Positions 1 through 8,785 of a stretch of 32,075 nt of DNA are shown here, in pieces. Source of the DNA: an uncultured Demequina sp. (GTDB lineage Bacteria > Actinomycetota > Actinomycetes > Actinomycetales > Demequinaceae). Position 1 is the stretch's first letter. Each line of letters begins with the position of its first letter. The notes under the pieces are model-generated. The model did not search any database, was not told where the DNA came from, and saw only the letters and a program-made list of their open reading frames with translations. The position numbers were made by a program, and so were the translations under genes. Location: assembly GCA_937925595.1 (NCBI GenBank), contig CALALQ010000137.1, positions 1 to 32,075 on the forward strand. Reading direction: 5' to 3'.

Positions 1-55
1 GCGGGAACAGGTCGGCCAGCCCGGAGGCGGCGATCTTCGCTTCCTGGTGGAACAG
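1..55 (-). pseudogene. Host HAD-family hydrolase, 3' portion cut off by integration
   Basis: Read on the minus strand, these bases encode LFHQEAKIAASGLADLFP in one open frame and continue out of the window. The same motif context, ITKGDLFHQE followed by (R/A)K(I/V)A..GL, occurs in the complete HAD protein at 31155-31859, which identifies the fragment. Its missing 5' part is at the right edge of the window (32021-32075). Joining the two across the 15-bp repeat restores an in-frame ...GDLFHQEAKIAA... sequence, so this is one host gene split by the element. It has no start of its own and is presumably not expressed as a functional protein. Confidence 0.85.
41..55. repeat. attL core (15-bp direct repeat)
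   Basis: TTCCTGGTGGAACAG is repeated exactly at 32021-32035 in the same orientation. The flanking bases differ on both sides, so the repeat is precisely 15 bp. It lies beside the integrase gene and inside the split host HAD frame, as expected for the left attachment site. Just inside, TTACTG (70-75) and CAGTAA (103-108) form a small inverted repeat before the integrase start that could be an arm site or operator; that part is speculative. Confidence 0.85.
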
Positions 56-130
56 ATACCGTTTGTATCTTACTGATTTTGCAATCATTTCATTGTACGA
101 TCCAGTAATCGAGGCAAATCTGGGGCAACA

Positions 131-1562
131 ATGGCACGTCCTTCCAAGGCAGTCCTTGCAGCCAGGGCCAAGTCCAAGGGTCTTCTTGCTCGCGAATGGC
201 CATCGTCCGTCCCCGGCGTGTTCTTTATAGCCGTAGGCGAGCCCCGATGGGCTGCACGCATCCGCTGGCAGAAAGATAACGCCGTCTACCGCGACAAGAC
301 TCACGTCTGGAAGCTCTCCATCAATCCCAAGACGGGCGGGTACACCGAGAAGGACCTGCTCCACTGGCAGTCGCAAGCCGAAGCATGGGCCAGGGCCGAG
401 TGGTACGCGCTGGATAAGTCCGGCAAAGAGTTCTCGCGTAGCGCGCAAGCCAACGCCTGGACATTGAAAGCGCTACTGACGAAGTACTTGGAAGGCTTGG
501 ACGATGGTTCGATCAAGTACCGATCCTGTGTCTCCGATCGCTCGCGAGTTCGCGTCTTGCTCGGGATAGCAGAGAAGGGAGCCAACGCTCACAACAAGTC
601 GTTCGCGCCCATCCTGGGCAAGACGATGGACGAGTTGGTGCCTACGGATTTCTACACCGAACACCCTCGATCACATCCCAGGGCCATCCTGCTCCACTAC
701 AAGGGTAAGAACGGCCAGCCCCCCCAGGAACAATGCCTGCATCAAGCTGATCCAGACGATCCGCACGGTGATGGGCCACGCCATCCGCGAATGGGGGCTC
801 GATCTGGACCTCACCAAGGTTCCACTGCCCCCACTTGCCAAGGATCCGGGTCGCGACGAAACCCTGACTGACGAAGAGTTCGGCTGGATCATGGATGAGA
901 TGAAGGAGTGCGATCAGGCCACCCGGGATATCGTGCTGATGAACCGCTACTCCGCCATGCGCCGCAGCGAGGCAGTCAGGCTCGACTGGGAACGCGTGGC
1001 GCCGGATAACACCTCTGCCAAGCTCACGAACACCAAGAGCCGTCGAGTGAAGGGCAAGGACTTGCAGCGTGAACGTATCGTCCCCTTTGCACCTGCGATC
1101 GTGGATATGCTGGCCCGTCGTCGAGAAGCCAGCAAGACGTTATCGGGGGCCGTGTTCCTCACGTCCGCCGGCAATCGGATCTGGGCTGATGCTGTCACCA
1201 AAGCATGGGAGCGGGCTCGGCGTCGGGCTGCGAAGAAGCACGATGCGCCTCTCATGTTGAACAAACGGCTTCACGACCTGAGGCATACCCGCATCACGGA
1301 GCTGGGCGAGGACATGCCCGCAGCCATGATCGCCAAGATGTCCGGGCACGACGACCTAGCATCGTTCATGCGCTACTTCAATCCGAAACCCGAGGCCATG
1401 CGAAAGAAGATGGCGGAGGCCGATCGCAAGCGATTGGCCACTGGCCAGTCTCCAAACGAGCCATCAGGCATTGAAGCTGCTGCTGCATTGCTGGCCGATT
1501 TGTCGCCTGAGGAGATGGCCCAGGTTATGGCGAAGGTATTCGCAAAACGAACAACCACATAG
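131..1562 (+). pseudogene. Tyrosine-type integrase, frameshifted at a C7 run
   Basis: This is a phage-type tyrosine recombinase that would catalyse integration and excision of the element. The N-terminal and core-binding part runs from ATG 131 (GGGG 5 bases upstream) to about 719. The catalytic domain continues in the +1 frame to TAG 1560-1562. It contains the first catalytic Arg in SAMRRSE, a Lys-rich hairpin (TKSRRVKG), HDLRHTR (H-x-x-R), SGHDDL and the nucleophile Tyr in FMRYFNP, so all expected catalytic residues are present. The two frames meet at CCCCCCC (719-725). With six C the protein reads GQPPRNNACIKLIQTIRTV without a break, so one extra C explains the shift. It could be a true mutation, a sequencing error or a slippage site. 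As given, no full-length integrase is encoded. Its position beside attL is typical. Confidence 0.85.
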
Positions 1563-1662
1563 GCATGAAGCGGAAAGATCCTTGACGGCCATAGTGGCAA
1601 CCAGAAGATAGGGCTGCGCTCGGGCTCTCCCCTTCCCCAGCGCTGGGCTTCTATGCTGCCCT

Positions 1663-1684
1663 CGCCTTCGGTTCGCCGAAGGCG
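1663..1684 (+). terminator. Terminator after the integrase
   Basis: A perfect 9-bp stem CGCCTTCGG / CCGAAGGCG closes on a stable TTCG tetraloop and is followed by CTCTTTCGATTTTC. It sits between the integrase stop (1562) and the convergent minus-strand gene ending at 1726, so it probably serves the integrase transcript. Confidence 0.8.
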
Positions 1685-1725
1685 CTCTTTCGATTTTCAG
1701 CTGATCAGGTCTTGCAACGGCCTAG

Positions 1726-2586
1726 TCAACGCATGTCGCAGCACGCCTTACACGGAAGGAAGCCAAGCGCATGCAGTAGCTCGTCCGACAATAGCCCCTC
1801 CGGCATCTCAAGCTCGATCCTATGGACGTTGAAGACCAGTATCTTGATCGCCTTCTTCAGCTTCAACAGCTCCACAAACATCTGCCTTCGGCCCGGATCC
1901 AGGCGCGCATCCTTGGTTCTTCCATAGAGCGATTTCGGGGGGGCATACAGGTAGCTGCTTAGTCCGTTGGCCTGAGCGTACCTTCGCAGCTTCTCCGCCT
2001 CCCGGTCGATTTCCTCAAGCAACTCCTGCTCTTTCTGATCCTCAACACTCTCCGGATCCTCATCCGACGAATAAGAAACCGCTTTCGGCGCGATTGAAAC
2101 GCGGAATTTGCTGCCAACGTGTGCCCAGAAGATGTCGATCGGACGATCCTTGTATTTAGGCCACTCCCTGTCGCAGAACTCCTGGAACTCTCTCACCTGC
2201 TCATCGCCTAGCTCGGCGATTTCCGGCGGTGTCTCGAAGTTCTTGAAGGCCGCTTTCAAGAACTCGCAGTCTTGCTTCGTGTGGTAGCGCGGGGTGTTCA
2301 CTTTCATCACGAACTCCGGGACGAAGTATTGCTCCCGCCTCTCCAAGTCCGCGCGGATCTGTGCAGCGTCGATCCTCACCCCGCTGTCGGCCCACTCCTT
2401 GACTTGGGCCAGCGTAGTTTTCTGCTGGTACATGAGCACGATCTCCTCGTTATTGAGGACATCGCGGAGGGCGAAGCGACTCAGGCCGGCCAGCGCGTCG
2501 TTCAAGCTCGGCTTGTCTTCGCGTGCGCGCGCAAGCCGATCCAACGACTTGAAGTAGTTGTACTTGGAGACATAGTGCATGCGCAT
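1726..2586 (-). CDS. Hypothetical protein, 286 aa
   Basis: I do not recognise a family. The protein is charged and soluble-looking, with no signal peptide or membrane segment. Visible features are a YHTKQDCEFLKAAFKNFETPPEI segment in the middle, an acidic, probably coiled region (SSDEDPESVEDQKEQELLEEIDREAEKLRR) and a Cys-containing C-terminus (LGFLPCKACCDMR). It is the last gene of the four-gene operon starting at 3711 and begins 13 bases after the previous stop. A second ATG two codons in (2580) sits at a better distance from the AGGTAG sequence and may be the real start. Base composition looks less GC-rich than in the mobilisation genes. Confidence 0.7.
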   Translation of the reverse strand: MRMHYVSKYNYFKSLDRLARAREDKPSLNDALAGLSRFALRDVLNNEEIVLMYQQKTTLAQVKEWADSGVRIDAAQIRADLERREQYFVPEFVMKVNTPRYHTKQDCEFLKAAFKNFETPPEIAELGDEQVREFQEFCDREWPKYKDRPIDIFWAHVGSKFRVSIAPKAVSYSSDEDPESVEDQKEQELLEEIDREAEKLRRYAQANGLSSYLYAPPKSLYGRTKDARLDPGRRQMFVELLKLKKAIKILVFNVHRIELEMPEGLLSDELLHALGFLPCKACCDMR

Positions 2587-2599
2587 CTACCTGTCGATA

Positions 2600-2977
2600 T
2601 CAACGGCGGGCTGTGAACCTATTTTCATTCGTCTGTAAGGCGTTCTTGATAGCTCGAAGCGCCTCGCTGGCGTACTTGATCGCGCCCTCCTCATTCAAGA
2701 GATCGAGCGCTGATCCAGACTGGATGCCGTTCGCGACCTCCTCCCGGATGAGCGGTTCGTTCTTGACGCTGCCGAGCAGGCTTCGAGCAATCTGCTGAGA
2801 AAGTCCGTCCGTGAACAGCGTCAGTACCGGCCGCTGGAATGCAGCGGTAAGGGCCTGAACCATCGCATTGCTCCGGTGCGAGATCCGCAGGCTCAGGACC
2901 TCGAAATCACCGCTATTGGATTCGACATTGGATGCACCGAGCGACGCGTACAGCTCGGAAGAATGCTTCTTCTTCAT
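2600..2977 (-). CDS. Hypothetical protein, 125 aa, possible RHH-like core
   Basis: The start overlaps the stop of the preceding gene as ATGA (2977-2974), which indicates translational coupling and supports this start. The segment FEVLSLRISHRSNAMVQALTAAFQRPVLTLFTDGLSQQIARSLL has a short strand followed by two helices, loosely like a ribbon-helix-helix domain, but the match is weak. No catalytic motif is visible. Being coupled to an RHH protein and a DUF4258-like protein, it may work with them; the function is unknown. Confidence 0.65.
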   Translation of the reverse strand: MKKKHSSELYASLGASNVESNSGDFEVLSLRISHRSNAMVQALTAAFQRPVLTLFTDGLSQQIARSLLGSVKNEPLIREEVANGIQSGSALDLLNEEGAIKYASEALRAIKNALQTNENRFTARR

Positions 2978-3417
2978 CCGTTCGCCCTCGCAAACCGCTC
3001 CGCAACCATCTGGTACTCGTGACTGAGGCCTCCGATGCGCTGGCTGTCCGGAAGTTCGATCGCATAGTAGTGGTCGAGTCTTGGGTTCGCCCCCCCAAAG
3101 AGCACATCGGACCAGCTACCCGCGTCCAGATAGTGGGTCCCCATGAGCGCGTCCGCATGCCTGGCCACCAGCGCCGCGCAATCCCGGTCGTCTTTGAAGA
3201 GATCCTGCAGCATCGTCCCGATCACGGACTCGATCATTGAGTTCAGGATCTGCGAGCGCGGGGTTCCCGATTGCTGCGCGATGGAATCAAGAATCCGCAG
3301 ATCCGACTTGCGGATCTTCACATTCAGCTTTGGCATGGGGGTCTCTTTCGCAGCCTGGTAGACCTCCACCAGGGACGGACCGTCAGCGAACTTCTCGTGG
3401 TTGATGTCGTAGGCCAT
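2974..3417 (-). CDS. Ribbon-helix-helix protein, 147 aa
   Basis: Residues about 28-67 (MPKLNVKIRKSDLRILDSIAQ, then GTPRSQILNSMIESVI) have the strand-helix-helix pattern of RHH DNA-binding proteins. The remaining part, with GGANPRLDHYYAIELPDSQ, resembles nothing I know. Because RHH proteins in small operons often repress their own promoter, the palindrome at 3745-3765 is a plausible target; this is inference. The start is ambiguous: 3417 has a weak ribosome-binding site, while an internal ATG at 3336, right at the RHH strand, is preceded by AAAGAGA. The gene is coupled to the next one by an ATGA overlap. Confidence 0.7.
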   Translation of the reverse strand: MAYDINHEKFADGPSLVEVYQAAKETPMPKLNVKIRKSDLRILDSIAQQSGTPRSQILNSMIESVIGTMLQDLFKDDRDCAALVARHADALMGTHYLDAGSWSDVLFGGANPRLDHYYAIELPDSQRIGGLSHEYQMVAERFARANG

Positions 3418-3441
3418 GGCTAGGGGTTCCGTATTGGTCGA

Positions 3442-3711
3442 TCAGTCCCGCTTGAACTTCTTGCGGCGATGGAACGCGGTGATGAGGGTCTCGCCGTCGT
3501 GGACTATTCCGGCCCCACCGCTGCTACGCATTTTTTCCAGCTCACGGATCTCCTCCTTGCGCTTCTGGATCTCGCGGTCGATCTCCTTTTTCCCGAGCAA
3601 GGTCATGTCGCCTCGGCTATTGGGGGTCCCGAGGCAGAGGATGAGATCGACCTTGGTTGCGCCGATGCCGCGCTGCTGGGTTCGAGCCTGAAAGTGATGG
3701 GTTGCGTTCAT
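3442..3711 (-). CDS. DUF4258-like small protein, 89 aa
   Basis: The N-terminus MNATHHFQARTQQRGI followed by VDLILCLGTP is the pattern of DUF4258 proteins (H-x-x-x-R-x-x-Q-R-G-I, then a helix), small proteins often found beside DNA-binding partners in toxin-antitoxin-like pairs. The middle is a charged helix (KKEIDREIQKRKEEIRELEKMRSS), and the end LITAFHRRKKFKRD is basic. ATG 3711 is chosen because CAGGAG lies just upstream. An upstream in-frame start at 3768 would begin inside the promoter. It is the first gene of the operon and is followed by the RHH protein. A toxin role is possible but unproven. Confidence 0.65.
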   Translation of the reverse strand: MNATHHFQARTQQRGIGATKVDLILCLGTPNSRGDMTLLGKKEIDREIQKRKEEIRELEKMRSSGGAGIVHDGETLITAFHRRKKFKRD

Positions 3712-3739
3712 TTCCCCGCTCCTGCGATAGCGTGAGGCC

Positions 3740-3768
3740 AATGTACTAGTCCATCTTGGATTAGTCAA
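3740..3768 (-). promoter_or_regulatory. Sigma70-type promoter with palindromic operator in the spacer
   Basis: On the minus strand TTGACT (3768-3763) and TACATT (3745-3740) are separated by exactly 17 bases. The spacer is almost filled by an inverted repeat with arms ACTAGTCCA (3745-3753) and TGGATTAGT (3757-3765), one mismatch and a 3-base centre. A repressor bound here would block RNA polymerase. The ATG at 3711 is about 29 bases beyond the -10 box. The RHH protein of the same operon is the obvious candidate ligand. Confidence 0.65.
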
Positions 3769-3841
3769 GAGGTCGCAAAGGGATTTTTATCGCCGTTGAG
3801 TTCGGGGCTCTGGCCTGTGCTGCAGGCGCTCCACTTAGGCG

Positions 3842-3863
3842 TCCGCCTGCCCCGCAGGGCGGA
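3842..3863 (-). terminator. GC-rich hairpin after the relaxase gene
   Basis: TCCGCC and GGCGGA pair around a GC-rich loop just downstream of the relaxase stop (3878). There is no U-run, so termination is only suggested by position. The rest of 3769-3877 shows nothing I can name. Confidence 0.35.
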
Positions 3864-3877
3864 AGACTGGCGGCAGC

Positions 3878-6568
3878 TCATGTAATGCCCATCCCGTGAT
3901 GATGATCCCGGCCCCACTGCGGAAGGTGTTGCACCGCATTCTGCTTGCTCCGATCCACCCCCAGCTTCATACGCACCAATGCGAGATCTTCCTCCGCACC
4001 ATAAAGCCGGTACTGGTGGGTCATCCGGGTGAACGCCACCAGCATGCTCTGGTTGTCGGTCTGCTGCGGGTTCACGAAATGGAACACCGCCGGCTGGCCC
4101 TGCCCCTGGCTCTTGTGGATGGTGTCGGCGTACCCCTGATTGAAATGATTGAACGCCTGCGTGCGGATCTCGACCGTGAAGGCTTCCCGCGTTCCGCGCG
4201 TATGGATCCGCAAGCGCAGGTCGTGCCCACCGTCGTTGGCGCGGATCGTCACCACTTCGGCGAGATCGCCATTGGTCAGTCCCAGGTCCGGTGCGTTCTC
4301 GGTGATCCGCACCCGATCACCACGCGCCAGCATCAGGTTCAGTGCCCGGCCACCCTGCCGGCCGACGATCCTGAACTCTTCGCCCTCCAGGACCCCGCGG
4401 TCGCGCAGGCCTGCCCGCAACCGCTGGGCGATGGCCTGCCCATCCTCGTGCGTGTGGACCAGCACCAGCCGGTTGTCGATGCCGTAGTCGCTGTCGAACC
4501 AGTCCAGGGCCAGCGCGTCCATGGCCTGCTGGCGCGTGTCCCAGGCATCGATCTTGTCTTGCGCTTCCAACTGCTCCCAGATCTGCTGGCTCTTGGCCTG
4601 AGCCTGCGCGTGGGATTTCGGGGCGATGTCCTTGCCCAGGATCACGCGCCCATCGATAGCGCGGTCGTAGAACCTAAGGGCCAGGTCCCGATCCTCAACG
4701 CGGTGCTGCCGACGCACCTCGGTCAGTTCGGCCTGCCCGAGGACCCCGGACACGAGCGCCATCCCCGATCCGGCACCGATGGGCTGGAGCTGCTTCATAT
4801 CGCCTTGGAGTACCAGCTTGGCTCCGGCGGCATCGACGTGCCGCATCAACTGCCGCACCTGCTCGGTATGCACCATGCCGGCCTCGTCCAGCACCACCAC
4901 ATCGCGCGCATCGAGCACAACCCTGCCGTGTTCCAGTCGTTTCAGCAGCATCGCCACCGACAGCGATGTGATCCCGCTTTCGGCTTCGAGCTTCTGCGCT
5001 GCCCGTGTGGAGACGCACGCCCCCAGCAGTCGCTGGCCATTGGCCTCGAATGCTCGCTTGTAGAGATCGGCCACGGTCGTCTTGCCCGCACCCGCCACGC
5101 CGGCTAGCACGGCATGGCCGCCACTGTCGCAACACATGTGCTGGATCGCGGCACGTTGCTCGTCGCTCAACACGAACCCTTTCTCGGCCTGGTACTCGGC
5201 GATGACGGCATCCACCAGTGCAGCCGGTACGCGCTGCGCCTGTTCATCGCGACGCGCATCCGCCCGCTGCTGGACTTCCTGCTCCCAGTCCACCATCCAG
5301 CGCGCCGACCAGCGCGAACGCGTGTGCCGACGTGCCAGGCGATGGCCACGATCAACAGCGGCAATCGGCGCGGGCGCGATCTCGCACATCACCGATTTCA
5401 GGCGCTGAACATCGGCAGCCAGTTGCGCGGGATCCAGTCCCGCACGCGCCTGCGCCACCGCCACCAGCAGGTCCTTGTCTTCGACGATGGCCTCATGCGC
5501 GTGGAGCCGTCGCAGGATGTCGGCATCGTCCTGGGACGGCACATAGATGCTGGCCAGGGATTTCAGGGCATCGAGGTCCATGGGCTGCGCCATCTGGCCC
5601 AGCAGCGCCTGCCAATGCGCGAACATCTCATCCGGACTCGGCTCGTCCTTGTGCTTGCGCGTGGTGCGCCAGGCCTGTGCGTGGTCCATGCCGTTCGCCA
5701 TCGCCGCGCGGATCTCCGCGTCGCGCGTGGAGAAGTGGCGAATGGTCGCCTCCTCGATCCCGGCCACCTCCCATCGGCGTCGCCCCGTGTCCTGGCCATC
5801 CAGGTCCAGCTCAACATGCTGTGCCAGACCGTAGCCCAGTGCGCGCAGACCCTGTGCAAGATGCGCCTTGTAGAGGGCATCGGCCGCCTGCTGGTGCTCA
5901 TACAGTTCCACCGGGTCGAACGTCGCCCATTGCCCATCGGCGCCCAGCGCCACACCGAAGATGCACGAGTGGGTGTGCAGGTGCGGATCGACGTTGCGAT
6001 TGGCCAGGTGGTCGCAGGAGGTGATGACCAGCCCCTCGACCGGCAACACCTCACGCCCGCCCCTGCCGCGCCGGGTCTCCACCAGCCCCTCCACATAGGC
6101 CAGCGCCGCATCCACGGCGTGACGGTGGGCGGCCACGATCCGGCCGCGCTCCTGCGCGTCGGCCAGCGCCATCAACACCGACACGCTCTTGGGTGCCGAG
6201 CAGGTCATGTCGAACCCGACCCGATGCCCGCCGCGCCATTGCTCAACCGGCTTGCCGTTCGAGTCCAGCACCACTTCGCCATTGCGGTCGCACTTGACCG
6301 TGCGTTGTGGCTCGGCACCAGCGTTGCGGCACAAGGCCGTGCCATCGGGCGCGAACCCGCGCGCCAGTTGCTGCATCTGTTCGCGTGTCGGCTCGCCGTC
6401 CAGCCCTAGCGACTGCGCGCCCTTGCCGCGCCAGCGCAGGGTCTCTTCCTCCATGCCGGCCTCACCCAGGTAGTAGGCGGTCAGGCGTTCGGTGGCCAGC
6501 AGGTAATCGAGCACGGCATCGCCGCGTGCGTTGTTGCCGCGAGCCGTGAGCGCCTGGACCGTGATCAT
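3878..6568 (-). CDS. MobF-family relaxase-helicase (TrwC/TraI type), 896 aa
   Basis: This protein would nick the element at its oriT, stay bound to the 5' end and lead the strand into a recipient. The N-terminal relaxase domain shows Tyr22 and the Tyr32-Tyr33 pair, the MobF signature FDMTCSAPKSVSVL (about 119-132) and the metal-binding histidines in DPHLHTH (His196, 198, 200). A RecD-like helicase follows, with Walker A GVAGAGKTT (about 485-495), Walker B VVVLDEAGM and a C-terminal ADTIHKSQGQ motif. At 896 aa it is close to TrwC size. It starts 9 bases after the coupling-protein stop, in the order accessory protein, TraD, relaxase. No T4SS genes lie nearby. Confidence 0.93.
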   Translation of the reverse strand: MITVQALTARGNNARGDAVLDYLLATERLTAYYLGEAGMEEETLRWRGKGAQSLGLDGEPTREQMQQLARGFAPDGTALCRNAGAEPQRTVKCDRNGEVVLDSNGKPVEQWRGGHRVGFDMTCSAPKSVSVLMALADAQERGRIVAAHRHAVDAALAYVEGLVETRRGRGGREVLPVEGLVITSCDHLANRNVDPHLHTHSCIFGVALGADGQWATFDPVELYEHQQAADALYKAHLAQGLRALGYGLAQHVELDLDGQDTGRRRWEVAGIEEATIRHFSTRDAEIRAAMANGMDHAQAWRTTRKHKDEPSPDEMFAHWQALLGQMAQPMDLDALKSLASIYVPSQDDADILRRLHAHEAIVEDKDLLVAVAQARAGLDPAQLAADVQRLKSVMCEIAPAPIAAVDRGHRLARRHTRSRWSARWMVDWEQEVQQRADARRDEQAQRVPAALVDAVIAEYQAEKGFVLSDEQRAAIQHMCCDSGGHAVLAGVAGAGKTTVADLYKRAFEANGQRLLGACVSTRAAQKLEAESGITSLSVAMLLKRLEHGRVVLDARDVVVLDEAGMVHTEQVRQLMRHVDAAGAKLVLQGDMKQLQPIGAGSGMALVSGVLGQAELTEVRRQHRVEDRDLALRFYDRAIDGRVILGKDIAPKSHAQAQAKSQQIWEQLEAQDKIDAWDTRQQAMDALALDWFDSDYGIDNRLVLVHTHEDGQAIAQRLRAGLRDRGVLEGEEFRIVGRQGGRALNLMLARGDRVRITENAPDLGLTNGDLAEVVTIRANDGGHDLRLRIHTRGTREAFTVEIRTQAFNHFNQGYADTIHKSQGQGQPAVFHFVNPQQTDNQSMLVAFTRMTHQYRLYGAEEDLALVRMKLGVDRSKQNAVQHLPQWGRDHHHGMGIT

Positions 6569-6577
6569 GGGCGCGCC

Positions 6578-8341
6578 CTACATCCCGAACGGCATGTCGA
6601 GCTGCCGGCGGATGCGTTCGAGTTCCTGCGGATCCAGCGGCCGGCCTCCGTCGCCCGCAGTCGCGGTTGTTCCCGTGCGCCGCTCCTCCACCTGACCGCG
6701 TTCACTCAACCACTTGGCGGGCACCTGCCCCGGACGTCGCACCTTCATCGGTTGCCCCGGGAACTCGAGCAGCAGCAGATCGTCCTCCTGTTGGACGATC
6801 GCGCGGATCGCATAGCCCGGCGGGACCTTCGTCTTGACCGGCCCCAAGTCGCTGGTCAGCTGATGCGGGTACACGACCGGCGCCCCATCGGTGTGGACGA
6901 CCGCGCCCTCCTTGTAGTTCATCGACGCCAGCTTGTGCGTGCCCATCCACTTGGCCAGCTGCTCGCGGGTCTCGCCCATGCCGACCTTGCAGATGACCTG
7001 CGTGCCGACCATCGAGGTCAAGGCCTTGACCTGGTTCTCGCCGTAGAGATCGCGCAACTGCGCCAGGTCCTGGACGCAGGCGACCACGACCACGCCCTTG
7101 CTCCGTCCCTTGTCCACCAGCGGCGCAAACTGGATCTTGCCGATGGACGACATCTCGTCAAACACGAAGCCGATGAAACGCCCCCGCTCGTCGTCGGGCA
7201 AGGCGGGCGAGATGATCTCCGGGACCGCCACGTTCACCAGCGCCGAGATGTAGGCCGCCGTCAGGCTCGCGTCGGGTCCGGCCTGGACGATGATCTGTTT
7301 CGGGCCGTCGTAGTCGTCGCGTACCCAGTCGGTGATGGCGAACCAGCGCTTGCCGATCTGCGGCCAGGCGCGTGCAAGGTCATCGACCACGCGCGTATAC
7401 GCGCCGAGCGTGGCCAGGATGTTGAAGCTGGTCTGGCTCTGCGGATTGGACAGCAGGCCAAGCGCCTTGCGGTAGTTCACTTCCAGGATCGGCGCCAGCT
7501 CCTCGGCCTGCAGCGTGAGACGACGCGCCAGGTCCGGCCACGTCCAGGTCTCGGGTTGCTCGTTCTGCAAGGACATCACCGCGCCGGCCAGCACCTGACG
7601 TGCGGCCTGCGTCCAGAACTTGCCCGCGCTGTTGTCCTCCGGGATCAGGCTGTCGGCGAACACGGCCGCCTGGGTCGGCGTGCGCACGTCGCGGGCCACA
7701 TGCCAGACCCGCGAGCGCGCATCGAAGGGCGAGAGGATCGACGCGTTCGGGAAGTAGGAGCTGAAATCGCCCTTCACGTCGTACAGGAACAGCTTGTGGC
7801 GACGCCGCAGAATCTGTCGCAGCAGACCGAGCAGGATCTGGCTCTTGCCCGAGCCGACCGAGCCGTAGATCAACACATGCCGCGACAGCTGCGCCTTGGA
7901 CAGCACCAGGTCCGGATGTAGCGCCAGGTGGCCGGGGTCCTGCTCGCGCAGCGACACCGGTAGCGAACGTCGCCTGGCCTCGCGGACCGCCGCCTTGCCT
8001 TCGAGCAACTGCGGACCAGATACCACCCAGAGGTTCTTGCGCGGGATCAGTCCGAGCCAAGCCATCCCACCACCGAGGCCGATCCCCAGCAGCAGCGACA
8101 GCGACAGCCAACACCAGTCGCGCAACCACTGCGGGTTGTCGATGCGCGAGAAGAACGCCGGGTCCTGGGTAATGGCGCGCCACAGATCGCCCCACCCCAG
8201 CTGCCACAGCGAGAGCGGCAGGAACCCCACCGCGAACCCCAGCAGACCATAAGCCAGCCCCTGGTCCCAGCGTCGCACCGGAACGTCGGGGGCGATGTGT
8301 GGCCCGGGCATCCCCCAGCTGTCGTACACCGTTGGCTTCAT
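6578..8341 (-). CDS. traD: Type IV coupling protein, TraD/TrwB family, 587 aa
   Basis: Coupling proteins are inner-membrane ATPases that dock the relaxase-DNA complex to a secretion channel. Two N-terminal membrane segments are visible at about residues 28-50 and 82-104. They are followed by Walker A GSVGSGKSQ (about 160), a Walker B-like FVFDEMSSIGK (about 395) and VVVACVQDLAQLRDLYG, typical of this family. The ATG at 8341 overlaps the stop of the preceding gene as ATGA, so the longer open frame reaching upstream to 8776 is not used. The element lacks a T4SS, so this protein presumably adapts the relaxosome to a helper plasmid or ICE. Confidence 0.92.
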   Translation of the reverse strand: MKPTVYDSWGMPGPHIAPDVPVRRWDQGLAYGLLGFAVGFLPLSLWQLGWGDLWRAITQDPAFFSRIDNPQWLRDWCWLSLSLLLGIGLGGGMAWLGLIPRKNLWVVSGPQLLEGKAAVREARRRSLPVSLREQDPGHLALHPDLVLSKAQLSRHVLIYGSVGSGKSQILLGLLRQILRRRHKLFLYDVKGDFSSYFPNASILSPFDARSRVWHVARDVRTPTQAAVFADSLIPEDNSAGKFWTQAARQVLAGAVMSLQNEQPETWTWPDLARRLTLQAEELAPILEVNYRKALGLLSNPQSQTSFNILATLGAYTRVVDDLARAWPQIGKRWFAITDWVRDDYDGPKQIIVQAGPDASLTAAYISALVNVAVPEIISPALPDDERGRFIGFVFDEMSSIGKIQFAPLVDKGRSKGVVVVACVQDLAQLRDLYGENQVKALTSMVGTQVICKVGMGETREQLAKWMGTHKLASMNYKEGAVVHTDGAPVVYPHQLTSDLGPVKTKVPPGYAIRAIVQQEDDLLLLEFPGQPMKVRRPGQVPAKWLSERGQVEERRTGTTATAGDGGRPLDPQELERIRRQLDMPFGM

Positions 8342-8742
8342 GCGGTGCTCCGTTGGTCGGCCACCGCGCGCACCGCGTTGGACACCGCGATGGCGATGGC
8401 CTTGGCCTGGCGATCCAGCAGCGTATCCAGAAACGCCTGCGTCGCCTGCTGCTGATGCCCGATGAACTCGCGCACGTGCTTGCGCATGACCCGGTTCTCT
8501 TCGATGTTCTGGTTGGCATGGCTGCGCAGGTCGTAGCGCATGTCCTCGCGCATGGCCTCCAACGCCTCCACGAACGGCGCCAGCTGATCGCGTACACCGT
8601 CGGCCTTGTCCATGACCTTCTCGATGGCTTGGGCCATGTACTCCGACAGCGACAGCCCCGAACGCAGCGCGGCCGACACGATCCGCGCCTTGCGCTGTGG
8701 TTCGATGTAGATGAAGAGGCGTTCGCTGCGCTTGCTGGTCAT
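8338..8742 (-). CDS. Relaxosome accessory protein, RHH-like, 134 aa
   Basis: The N-terminus (RSERLFIYIEPQRKARIVSA, then LSLSEYMAQAIEKVMDKAD) has the strand-helix-helix pattern of plasmid mobilisation accessory proteins of the TrwA/MobC kind. The rest is helical and charged. Being first in the mobilisation operon, next to the candidate oriT and coupled by ATGA to traD, it is probably an oriT-binding protein that assists nicking and regulates the operon. The ribosome-binding site is weak. The exact family is uncertain. Confidence 0.75.
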   Translation of the reverse strand: MTSKRSERLFIYIEPQRKARIVSAALRSGLSLSEYMAQAIEKVMDKADGVRDQLAPFVEALEAMREDMRYDLRSHANQNIEENRVMRKHVREFIGHQQQATQAFLDTLLDRQAKAIAIAVSNAVRAVADQRSTA

Positions 8743-8785
8743 CCCAGCACGCTACGGCGCACGTGCCCGCCGTCAATCAACCTCG

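Noticed and set aside
768..1562. Separate short recombinase gene starting at GTG 768
   Set aside because: The reading frame continues upstream to the C run and aligns with the N-terminal part, so it is the second half of a frameshifted integrase rather than an independent gene.
3896..5107. Long plus-strand frames of several hundred residues opposite the relaxase
   Set aside because: They are antisense shadows of the MobF gene, caused by high GC content and codon bias; they show no domain.
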